NCBI GenBank assembly: GCA_026225055.1
Contig: JAMFSA010000047.1
Span: 62,001-126,000 of the forward strand
Source of the DNA: Mucilaginibacter xinganensis
Lineage (GTDB): Bacteria; Bacteroidota; Bacteroidia; Sphingobacteriales; Sphingobacteriaceae
DNA: 64,000 bases
Reading direction: 5' to 3'
A model generated the notes under the pieces. That model had not been told where the DNA came from. It made no database searches and saw only the letters and a program-made list of their open reading frames with translations. This document shows positions 1-8,476 of the stretch, one piece after another. Position 1 is the first letter of the stretch. Every line of letters starts with the position of its first letter. The position numbers and the translations under genes were made by a program.

Positions 1-2356
1 CCAAAGCTCCATTCGGGAGGCTTAGGATTTTTTCGCGGTCAAAGCCGATATTGAAGTCAGTGGACCAATTGATCCCTCGTTCACTTCGAAGGTTAACGCT
101 GCTCAATGTTAGTTCCAATCCTTTATTTTGGGATGTGCCCAAATTAGAAACCTGGGAAGAGGCACCATTGGTCACCGGCAATTGGTTAGGCAAAATAATC
201 CCGGTCGTCTTGGTTTGGTAGGCCTCGACAGAACCCGTAATACGATTTTTAAGGACGGCAAAATCCAATGCTAAATTATATTCTGCGCTTCGCTGCCAGG
301 TAAGATTTGAATTGACAAGCGTCGTCACTCTTACGCCCTGCTGATCCCCTGTGGAGGCCCCGCCAAACTGGTATTTACTCGAGCTTAGCTGGCCCAAAGT
401 GTTGTAAGGTGAAATTGTAGTGATCGTTGATGTTTGTCCATAGCCACCGCGCAGCTTTAAGTTATCAATGAAAGTAAACTGCTTCATGAAATCTTCATTG
501 CTGATGACCCAACCTAAACCGACAGATGGATAAGTTGTCCGCTGATGGCCGGCAGCCAGCGCTGAGTTGGCATCAGAGCGGATAGCGAGTGTAAGATCAT
601 ATTTCCTGTCGTAAGCATAATTCAGGCGTCCTACATAAGAGACGAGGCCCTGCTCGCTGTAGGCCCCGCTTTGCGGAATGACAGTTTGCGCCAGCGCCAG
701 GTTGGAATTCAGGTTCGCATTAGAAGGTATGCCTGTAGCGTTGAACCCGGAATTTTCAGTATGTGCAAGTTCATTTGAAAAAACCGCAACAAAGTTCACT
801 GCATGTTTTTCAGCAAAGACGTTATCATACGTTAATAAGTGCTCCTGTGTTAAACGGTATGAATAATTGTTGGTGGTACTTGCTGTAGTTTGCGGTATGG
901 TTAAGATACCGATGCCGTTAACACCATTGTAGGTTCCGGCCAGTGATTGATTATAGCTATAATTTACACTATACCGGTATTTTAAGTGCTCGATAGGGTT
1001 AAGCTCTCCATATAAAATACTATTACTTTCAAAACTGCGCGTGTAGTTATAATACAGGTCCGGACGGGAACCAGGATAAAGCGGGTTGCCGGTAGTGGCA
1101 TCGAATTGATCCGATTGCGGCAACAGGTTGATCGAACCATCTGCATTGTAAGGGTAGGTCAGCGGGCTCATATAGTCTGCTGACTGTAGCTGGTTACCGC
1201 CCCCGGCATTGATCATCCGTACAGTAGTTAAACTACTGAGCCCGAATTTAATATATTTGTTTATCCTGTGATCAAGCGTAGCATTCAATGAAACACGTTT
1301 AGTACTGTTATTAGGCTCCAAACCTGTATTGATGCGATAGCCGGCACCGACAGTAAACTGTGTTCTATCTGTACCGCCCGATACCCTGAGGCTTTGATCC
1401 GAGATATACCCATTCTTCAGTAAAAGATCAGGGTAGTTTGTACTGATACCCGCGTTCAGAGCCTTGTTTTCCGTGGCAGATAAGGCATAATTGTTTCCTA
1501 CAACGTTACTCTGGAGCAATGCACCCTGCGTCGCATCGGTTTCTAACTGGGCAAATTGCTTACCGTTAAGCAATTTCATACTGCCCTCAGGGGTACTGAC
1601 GCCGTAGTAATTGTCATAGCTGGTGACGGTCTGCCCGACGCGGCCCCTGTTGGTGGTGATGAGAATTACCCCACCGGACGCACGTGAACCATAAATAGCT
1701 GTTGCTGAAGCGCCTTTTAATACATCGACACTCTTGATGTCATTTGGATTTATATTTTCAATAGAGTTATAAAAGGGCTGGCCGTCCAGAATGATGAGCG
1801 GACCGTCCGTGCCCGGCGAGGCACCTATGGTACGATCTCCCCGTATGGTAATTACAGGCCCGTTGGTACTGGAAACGACATCCAGACCGGCCACCCTGCC
1901 TTGTAACTGTTGAAAAACATTTGAAGCTGGTATTTCTTTCAGGGTTTTAGCATCAATGGTGGCTACGGTTCCGGTAACGTTCTCCCTTTTTAAGGTGCCA
2001 TAACCTACAACCACCACTTCACTCAGATCTTTTGAAGAGGGACTTAAGGTAATGGTTCCGAGATTTTTGGACCCGGATGGAATTGTTTTCGTCAAATCAG
2101 TATAGCCGACAAAGGAGATCACAATTTCTTTGGTGCCATTTGGAACATCTAAAGTGAAACTTCCTTCTACATTAGCGGTGGCTGCAGTTGATGTTCCGGG
2201 AATGCGAACGGTGGCACCGATCAGCGGCTCGCCTTTCTGATTCACTATTTTGCCTCGCAGTGCTATCGTCTGCGCATAAAGGGTAAAGGAAAACAGATTC
2301 ACCGATAGGGTGAGCATCATAATTTTCCAGATTTTAAAAAGTTGAAGTTTTTTCAT
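1..2356 (-). CDS. SusC/RagA-like TonB-linked outer membrane receptor, 5' part; gene continues past the left edge
   Basis: Reverse frame open from ATG at 2356 (MKKLQLFKIWKIMMLTLSVNLFSFTLYAQTIALRGKIVNQKGEPLIGATVRIPGTST...) with carboxypeptidase-D-like N-term, SEVVVVGYGT, plug domain (GPVITIRGDRTIGASPGTDGPLIILDGQP, DIKSVDVLKGASATAIYGSRASGGVILITT) and beta-barrel repeats. Confidence 0.95.
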   Translation of the reverse strand, partial: MKKLQLFKIWKIMMLTLSVNLFSFTLYAQTIALRGKIVNQKGEPLIGATVRIPGTSTAATANVEGSFTLDVPNGTKEIVISFVGYTDLTKTIPSGSKNLGTITLSPSSKDLSEVVVVGYGTLKRENVTGTVATIDAKTLKEIPASNVFQQLQGRVAGLDVVSSTNGPVITIRGDRTIGASPGTDGPLIILDGQPFYNSIENINPNDIKSVDVLKGASATAIYGSRASGGVILITTNRGRVGQTVTSYDNYYGVSTPEGSMKLLNGKQFAQLETDATQGALLQSNVVGNNYALSATENKALNAGISTNYPDLLLKNGYISDQSLRVSGGTDRTQFTVGAGYRINTGLEPNNSTKRVSLNATLDHRINKYIKFGLSSLTTVRMINAGGGNQLQSADYMSPLTYPYNADGSINLLPQSDQFDATTGNPLYPGSRPDLYYNYTRSFESNSILYGELNPIEHLKYRYSVNYSYNQSLAGTYNGVNGIGILTIPQTTASTTNNYSYRLTQEHLLTYDNVFAEKHAVNFVAVFSNELAHTENSGFNATGIPSNANLNSNLALAQTVIPQSGAYSEQGLVSYVGRLNYAYDRKYDLTLAIRSDANSALAAGHQRTTYPSVGLGWVISNEDFMKQFTFIDNLKLRGGYGQTSTITTISPYNTLGQLSSSKYQFGGASTGDQQGVRVTTLVNSNLTWQRSAEYNLALDFAVLKNRITGSVEAYQTKTTGIILPNQLPVTNGASSQVSNLGTSQNKGLELTLSSVNLRSERGINWSTDFNIGFDREKILSLPNGAL

Positions 2357-3189
2357 AAAAAAGTAATAATGGTTAAAAATTCTTTTGATATCCGGACAAG
2401 TCTTACCTGTCGGGATTAATGGGTGAGTTTACGTGTTGTTTTTTTTATCATATGGATTATTAATTGGTTTATAAATAGTTAGAGTTACATTCAGGTTAAG
2501 AGGCCGTGCTCTACTGAAAGCGCCTCAAAAATGCCTTTGGGACATCGTTGATGTTTTCAGTCGATCGCGAAATCATTCAATGACCTGTCGCCATCAATTT
2601 TTTTGTTAAGTCAGTTATTTGATATATTTATTTATAATGGTTCTCCGCCAGGGATCGGTCAGTTGTGTAAAACTCTTGTTGTCAAACTTCAGAAATCGCA
2701 GGGACGCGAACTGTTCCAATTGTCTAAAATGTTCTTTCTAATGTTTAATATTTGCGTTTTTTATTTACGGCATAGATAAAGCCCATAAATAAATCAGATA
2801 TGCTTCGTTCAGGAAAAAACGATGGGCCTGATGTGAATGAATAGCAACTTTGGTACTTCATTGAAGAATTAAAGAACCCTGCTCACTATGGGATAAATAA
2901 GTAGTGCCTGCAGGGAGAAATGCATTTAGTGGCGGCCAGGTACGAGCCTGTACTAACATGCCCCTTATTTACGCGGTTTAGGTATTTTATAAAGAAACGG
3001 TGCTCCGGACGATTGTATTGATAAAGCCCTCATTACCCTTTCATGGCTCAACACAATAAACAATTCATAAGAAATTAGTCTAACCACGCACATTCACGAA
3101 GCGGCATAAATTATCCGGCTGCTAAACAGTATTTAATAAGTAAAAAATGGACAAAGCAAAGGGCGGAGCAGGCTGATTGACAATACATA

Positions 3190-3232
3190 CAATAGCAGTG
3201 CAGAGGAAAGTTGTCGCTCTGCATTGCTATTG
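3190..3232 (-). terminator. Stem-loop downstream of the GH30 gene
   Basis: CAATAGCAGTGCAGAG / CTCTGCATTGCTATTG arms (16 bp, one G-T type mismatch), 11-nt loop, 7 bp past the GH30 stop; no strong T-tract. Confidence 0.55.
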
Positions 3233-3238
3233 TTTACT

Positions 3239-4471
3239 TTAAAGTGATACCAATGTGGTTACACTGGAGGGTAAAAGATTGATGGCAAAACTGCCACCTG
3301 ATACGGTGATGGAATTAGCGGCAAGATTGGCCGTACTGGTTGTTGCATACCGGTTGAAACCGGTAACTGTTATCCCGCTATAGGTAAAAGGTTGGTATGT
3401 TGTCGCGTTATTTTGATTGACGATGACGACGACCAGCTTGGTCCCGCTCTTGTAAGCCGTAACATACACCCCGGTGGAAGGATTGTAGGTACAAGATATT
3501 TTACTGTAGCCAGGCCGGATGTACCGGGCGTATTGCGCCATTACATAACCAAGTTTGGTAATATTGCTGCTTTCGTCAATCGGGCCGTAGCTTCGGCGGA
3601 TATACCACCATACATATGCAGCCCAGCCTGCGTTCATGCAGTCGTTGATTTCCTTGCCTGCCGTCATTGCATTGTTCCAGTCATCCCCGCTGACACTTGA
3701 ATTGGTATAATGTTCAGTCATCCAGACCGATTTGCTGATACTCCCCAAGTTATACGGAGTGACACCGTAAATATGCCCGCAGACAAAACTGGTGTTCGAT
3801 TTTGCGGTAGCATTACTAAGATAAGTATTAATGAAAGTCTGGTCCATATTGAAAGGCTCGGGCGCCATTATTGGAGCGCCGCAATTAGTTCCCTGCGCCG
3901 CAACAAAATTTGCCACCTCTGTTGCTGTAGCTTCCATCCACCCGGACCCACTATAGTTAGGTTCGTTAAAAGGGCTGATGGCGTAGACCCCGCCGACGGC
4001 ACTGTTATAGGAACTTAAATAAGATGCATATGCGGCGTATGAACCGGTGTTCAGGTGGACGCCTGTCATCATGCTGGACGGTGCGTTCCATGCTGTTGCA
4101 ACCACTTTGGCGCCATAGCTTTTCGCGGCATCTATGGTAGGTTTTTCAGCTGCGAAACTTCCGGAACCGGTGCTGGGGACCATTACACGAAGTATGCTCA
4201 AGCCTATGCCGTTGGTGGTAGAAAAGGCCTCCGTTCTTTGGGTACTGGTTAAATCAGCTTCCCAGGCTAAAATACTCGCACCGCCAAATCCCTGGACTGT
4301 CTGTTGGACGGTGCCGGCATTGATCGCAGCTGTACCTGAAACATTTGCGCTTAAGGATGTAGCCGTACCTGCATGTCGCAGTTTCGGAGAATTTGGAGTC
4401 TCCGAATCATTTTTGGCGCAACCTGCAAAAAGCACTGCTGCGACCCATAAAGGAATTAGTTTTCTTTTCAT
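3239..4471 (-). CDS. GH30-family glucuronoxylanase-like lipoprotein
   Basis: Lipobox FAGC; QTVQGFGGASILAW, TAWNAPSSMM, SPFNEPNY, WMTEHY, GWAAYVWWYIRRSYGPID motifs typical of GH30 (subfamily 8-like). Confidence 0.85.
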   Translation of the reverse strand: MKRKLIPLWVAAVLFAGCAKNDSETPNSPKLRHAGTATSLSANVSGTAAINAGTVQQTVQGFGGASILAWEADLTSTQRTEAFSTTNGIGLSILRVMVPSTGSGSFAAEKPTIDAAKSYGAKVVATAWNAPSSMMTGVHLNTGSYAAYASYLSSYNSAVGGVYAISPFNEPNYSGSGWMEATATEVANFVAAQGTNCGAPIMAPEPFNMDQTFINTYLSNATAKSNTSFVCGHIYGVTPYNLGSISKSVWMTEHYTNSSVSGDDWNNAMTAGKEINDCMNAGWAAYVWWYIRRSYGPIDESSNITKLGYVMAQYARYIRPGYSKISCTYNPSTGVYVTAYKSGTKLVVVIVNQNNATTYQPFTYSGITVTGFNRYATTSTANLAANSITVSGGSFAINLLPSSVTTLVSL

Positions 4472-4603
4472 AAAAGTGGTAAATAAAGGTTAATTGGATC
4501 GGCAGGAATTATTCCTGTCTCGATGTAAAATTATACCGTTGCGTTCGCCAGCGATATCACAAAATGCTTATTTACTAAGCTAAATGTTTAATGAAATTAA
4601 AGG

Positions 4604-4721
4604 GGACTGCCTCAAAAGTCCGGGAATAACCTCTATTCTTTACTTTATTCGGATAGTTGTGCGGAGAACGTTTTCATACAGACAATTCTCAGTGACGTCG
4701 ATTTTACTTTTGAGACAGCCT
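4604..4721. repeat. Small (118 bp) element bounded by imperfect inverted repeats, MITE/IS-remnant-like
   Basis: GGACTGCCTCAAAAGT (4604-4619) and reverse complement of ACTTTTGAGACAGCCT (4706-4721), 13/16 matching; resembles IS ends of the type GAGGCTGTCTCAAAAGT. Confidence 0.45.
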
Positions 4722-4828
4722 CATCTCATTTGCCTTTTTATCAAATTCATTCGGATTGTCAAAATCAATTCCGGTTTTCAAGCATTTGCTTCGCTCATTA
4801 AGTAAGTGATCTGGTGATCTAAAAGAGT

Positions 4829-5218
4829 CTAACGACTTAGATTACAGATTATGACGTAAAGTAAACCACGAAGCTTTGCTTCATTAAATACGGGGAAACA
4901 AGTGCCACAATATTTTCTGTGGGATTTAAATAGTATGGCATCTTTATAATATAAAATGCAGATAATTGTAATGGTTAATCTCACCAAACTTGTTAAGATA
5001 TAAATGACGTTTTTATTCAATAAGGCTATTGCAGGAGACAACCATTCCGGTATTTCCTCATCGGGCAGATCAACTTTGCAATTGATAAGTCGGAGGTTAT
5101 CTATGCCATCCTCAGTATTTATAGTATAGGCAATCGGGATAGATACCTGTTTTCCAGTGGCTTGTAAGTGGATTGATATTGAAACTGCTTTTTCCATATG
5201 TCCATTTTTACCTGTCAC
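4829..5218 (-). CDS. Hypothetical protein, possibly a remnant; start overlaps the GH127 stop (ATGA)
   Basis: 129-aa ORF with ATGA overlap; no recognisable family. Confidence 0.3.
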   Translation of the reverse strand: MTGKNGHMEKAVSISIHLQATGKQVSIPIAYTINTEDGIDNLRLINCKVDLPDEEIPEWLSPAIALLNKNVIYILTSLVRLTITIICILYYKDAILFKSHRKYCGTCFPVFNEAKLRGLLYVIICNLSR

Positions 5219-7566
5219 ATTTTACTTGTTAATATCCGTACATCAGTGATATCCGCTGTCTGCATTCCGTTGGTCGCCAGGAATTCGACAAGCAAGGGAC
5301 CCTTTATGTCCGGCGGCAATGTATAATCGGCGCTGATGGTACTATTGGCTGTATCTGCTTCCATCTCAATATGTGCCACTTTTAATTTGTTGACGAGGAT
5401 ATCAAAGGAACACTTTACGGTGGAGGAGCGGTAAGCAATATGCAAAGTCCTGGCTAAGGGTGAGAAACGCATCTGATAGCTAAAAGTGCCCGATGCATAC
5501 CGCCAATGCGAGTTATTGTTAAAGCCGGATTGGCTGCTGTTGAGCTGCAAATGATGGTCAACCTCAGACTGCTGTTCTCCGGGTGAAACCTGGTCAATGG
5601 TCCGTGGGGCTAATTTGAGATAAGTTTCATCCAGCGCGACAAGCTCTGCTTCTTTTTCGCTGATACTGTCTTTAACGGTAATTGGCCAGTAGAGCATATA
5701 CCGCGTGTCATGGACGCGATAGAACGGGATAAGCTTCAGGTTTTTAAATTGCGGCTGCAGGATCATATCGCTTATTTCAAAAGTCATTTCCCTGGAGCCT
5801 TCTTTTTTAAGACCGGAAGCAGGGTTATTCCCCGTTTTAACCAGCAGCGGGGATTTTGTCAACGCATATAAAGGTCCCCCTGCAATATGTCCCCAACGGC
5901 TATCATTAGCAAACAGGCCGCTCATGTTTGTGGTATCCGTTGGTGCTGCCAGAACGATCGGACCATGTAAAAATGATATCCAGTCGGAGTGGTCCGGCAG
6001 GTATTCCGTATAATTTTTCATGGGTAGCATGACAGTCACCTTATCGCCTTTATGCCATGTACGGCGGATGCCCGCATAGTTCCCGTGGCCGTTTTCAGGC
6101 AGCACCTTCCCATTGACTTTCAGGACAAATCCCCCATCAATGACCCAATAAGGTTTCCTGACAAATAAGGTAAATAATTTTGGTGAGGTTACCTCTACGG
6201 ACAGGGTTGTTTGTTCCTGGTCAGGAAATCCATTCTGCTGTATGAGCCTAATGCCCTTATCCTTCCAGTTCAGCACCGAAGGTATGAACAGGTTTAGGTA
6301 AATGTCGTTATTTTTATGCGTATAGATCAGTTCGCCATACTTTCCATGGTTTTCCATGCCCGTGCCTACACAGCACCAGAAGCTCTCATCGGCAGTGGAA
6401 TACACCCGGTAATGCTGCGGGTGGATCGGCGTAAAATACACGAACCCGCCGGCGCCGGGGTGTTGGGAAGACAGGATATGGTTATAAAGCAGCCTTTCGT
6501 AAAAATCCATGTATTCAGGTTTGTCCTCATCTAAGAACAGCATCTTAGATAGTTTAAGCATGTTATTGCTGTTACAGGTTTCAGGGCCCTGTTCCGATTC
6601 GATCATCGGCGAGAAATTATCAGTTGGGTTGAAGTGTTCGCGAACGCTGTTACCGCCGATCGAAATGCTGCGGTTGCGTACGACTGTCTGCCAAAAAAAG
6701 CGCGCGGCAGCAGCATAACTGCTGTCGTTGCTCAGTTCGGCTATCCGCTCAAAGCCTATTACTTTAGGTATCTGTGTATTGGCGTGCAGGCCGGTTAGCC
6801 TGTCTTCATGGTTCTCCAGTGGATCCAGAATTTGGTGCTGGCAGAACCTTTCTGCCAGCACCAAATATTTATGGTGACCCGTAATGGCATAAGCGTCCGC
6901 CAGCACTTCGTCCATCCCGCCTTGCTCGGTGTTGAGCATTGTTTGCATTTGCTTTTCACTTAAGCCGCTTGTTTCGTTATATGCCCAGTCGGTAAGTTTT
7001 AGGAATTCCTGCCGGGCCTGTTCATTGCCCGCCAGTAAATAGCAATCGCGCAAGCCTGCAAACAGTTTATGCAGGTTGTACCAGGGTACCCACTTTTTAT
7101 TGAATTCGCTGAAATCACCCAATTTAAACTGTGCCCACATGTGCATGCCTCCGGGAACGCCGCCTATATACCCGTTTCCATTCTTTTCCTGGCAGCGGCC
7201 AAGCTCACTTACCATATAGTCGAGGCGCCGTTTACATTCATCAGATTTTGTTGCCGCATACATTTGTGCAAGCGCGGTAAGGTAATGTCCGCCGGTGTGG
7301 CCGTCAAGGCCGGTGCTTTCCCAGTTGCCATAGCTTTTCGCTTTCGGTTGCAGGCCCGCTTCACGCAGAAATGGGGCCAACAGCCTGTCGGGTTCCAATT
7401 TAAGCATATATGCGAGGTCAGTCTGCTCTGCCGAAAGAAAGGGGCTTTGCAGCAACCGGACGTCGGAAAGTTTAAAAAGCAGCATTTTGTTGGACTGGCC
7501 GAATGTCGGTGTAAAAAGGCCTGCGGAGAGAATGACTATCAGTGTCTTTAAATGAGATTTTTTCAT
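5215..7566 (-). CDS. GH127-family beta-L-arabinofuranosidase-like (DUF1680)
   Basis: Signal peptide; FKLSDVRLLQSPF, LDGHTGGHYLTALAQMYA, NTEQGGMDEVLADAYAITG, ESEQGPETCNSNNMLKLSKMLF, WCCVGTGMENHGKYGELIYTH. Confidence 0.9.
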   Translation of the reverse strand: MKKSHLKTLIVILSAGLFTPTFGQSNKMLLFKLSDVRLLQSPFLSAEQTDLAYMLKLEPDRLLAPFLREAGLQPKAKSYGNWESTGLDGHTGGHYLTALAQMYAATKSDECKRRLDYMVSELGRCQEKNGNGYIGGVPGGMHMWAQFKLGDFSEFNKKWVPWYNLHKLFAGLRDCYLLAGNEQARQEFLKLTDWAYNETSGLSEKQMQTMLNTEQGGMDEVLADAYAITGHHKYLVLAERFCQHQILDPLENHEDRLTGLHANTQIPKVIGFERIAELSNDSSYAAAARFFWQTVVRNRSISIGGNSVREHFNPTDNFSPMIESEQGPETCNSNNMLKLSKMLFLDEDKPEYMDFYERLLYNHILSSQHPGAGGFVYFTPIHPQHYRVYSTADESFWCCVGTGMENHGKYGELIYTHKNNDIYLNLFIPSVLNWKDKGIRLIQQNGFPDQEQTTLSVEVTSPKLFTLFVRKPYWVIDGGFVLKVNGKVLPENGHGNYAGIRRTWHKGDKVTVMLPMKNYTEYLPDHSDWISFLHGPIVLAAPTDTTNMSGLFANDSRWGHIAGGPLYALTKSPLLVKTGNNPASGLKKEGSREMTFEISDMILQPQFKNLKLIPFYRVHDTRYMLYWPITVKDSISEKEAELVALDETYLKLAPRTIDQVSPGEQQSEVDHHLQLNSSQSGFNNNSHWRYASGTFSYQMRFSPLARTLHIAYRSSTVKCSFDILVNKLKVAHIEMEADTANSTISADYTLPPDIKGPLLVEFLATNGMQTADITDVRILTSKM

Positions 7567-7574
7567 TTTATCAG

Positions 7575-8249
7575 TTATGTTATCGGTAAGCCAGGTAACT
7601 TGTCCGCTTTTACTGCAGGCTGCCCGGAAGCCCCGCGGTTTGCAGATGGTTTTGCCGGAAGGTTTTCCGGGTCATGACCTGCCTTAAGCGCGGCAGCATC
7701 CGGGTCAGGTGAGAACTTGACTTTGGCCGCCTGCCTGAAGATACGTTCCCGGGTTGCCGGCGCAACCGATGCTGTAGGTGAAAAGGCCCGGCTGACGGTG
7801 GACGGGGAAATCCGCAGGGTTTTAGCTATGGTATAAATGGTTGGCTTTGAGGAACCGTTTTTTTCACTGTTACGGGCGACAAGGTTCCTGGCATTGTTAT
7901 TCAGCTCATAACCCATCTCTGCTGCCGCTGCTAACACCTTTGCCGTCGTTTTTGGGGAAACTGTTTCTGAACGTTGTAATGCGCGGCATACCGTGCATGC
8001 TGAGATATTCAGCCGGTTCGCCAGATCCCGCATGGTCACCCTGCCGTTTGTAAGAGGATCAGCGGCAACAATATTTTTTTTGAAATAACCTTTGTATCCT
8101 GCCGCAGCAGCTACGTATGCCCGTGTTGCGGGTTTGACTTTCGGATGCCCGTTTAGCGCCTGGCTTACGGTCGACGGGGACAAGTGTAAAAAGGCCGCCA
8201 GTTCCGCCAATGTAATTTTCTTTTTAGGTTTGACCTTTTTCTTCTTCAT
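7575..8249 (-). CDS. Sensorless regulator with three tandem LacI-type HTH domains
   Basis: Three LacI HTH signatures: ITLAELAAFLHLSPSTVSQALNGHPKVKPATRAYV; VTMRDLANRLNISACTVCRALQRSETVSPKTTAKVLAAAAEMGYELNNNARNLVA; TIYTIAKTLRISPSTVSRAFSPTASVAPATRERIF. No periplasmic-binding-like domain. Start MKKKKVKPKKK at 8249 preferred over the ORF-track start at 8390. Confidence 0.85.
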   Translation of the reverse strand: MKKKKVKPKKKITLAELAAFLHLSPSTVSQALNGHPKVKPATRAYVAAAAGYKGYFKKNIVAADPLTNGRVTMRDLANRLNISACTVCRALQRSETVSPKTTAKVLAAAAEMGYELNNNARNLVARNSEKNGSSKPTIYTIAKTLRISPSTVSRAFSPTASVAPATRERIFRQAAKVKFSPDPDAAALKAGHDPENLPAKPSANRGASGQPAVKADKLPGLPIT

Positions 8250-8291
8250 ACTAATCGGCTTACAGAGTACAGGCAAATGTCCCGGCTCACC

Positions 8292-8353
8292 TGCAGGATC
8301 CCGCAAAGACAAACTCTGCTGGATCCTGCAAGTCCTGTCAGCGGGAGATCCTG
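8292..8353. promoter_or_regulatory. Candidate operator array upstream of the triple-HTH gene
   Basis: TGCAGGATCCCGCA (8292-8305) and TGCTGGATCCTGCA (8317-8330), plus a degenerate third GGGAGATCCTG (8343-8353); GATC centres at 8298.5, 8323.5 and 8348.5, i.e. 25-bp spacing. Confidence 0.5.
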
Positions 8354-8476
8354 TTATAGTCGCTGTTCCTGACGTGAATAAAATTATCATATGCAGACGG
8401 CATTGAATTGCTCTATTGTCAAAACTTATACATTAAATGTTCAGAGACGGGCCCGGCTTATCCGGGTTCCGGTTTA

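Noticed and set aside
678-866. Plus-strand ORF antisense to susC
   Set aside because: Lies wholly inside the open, well-conserved SusC frame on the other strand; no family signal.
3392-4493. Cluster of plus-strand ORFs over the GH30 gene
   Set aside because: Antisense shadow ORFs; the minus frame carries clear GH30 motifs.
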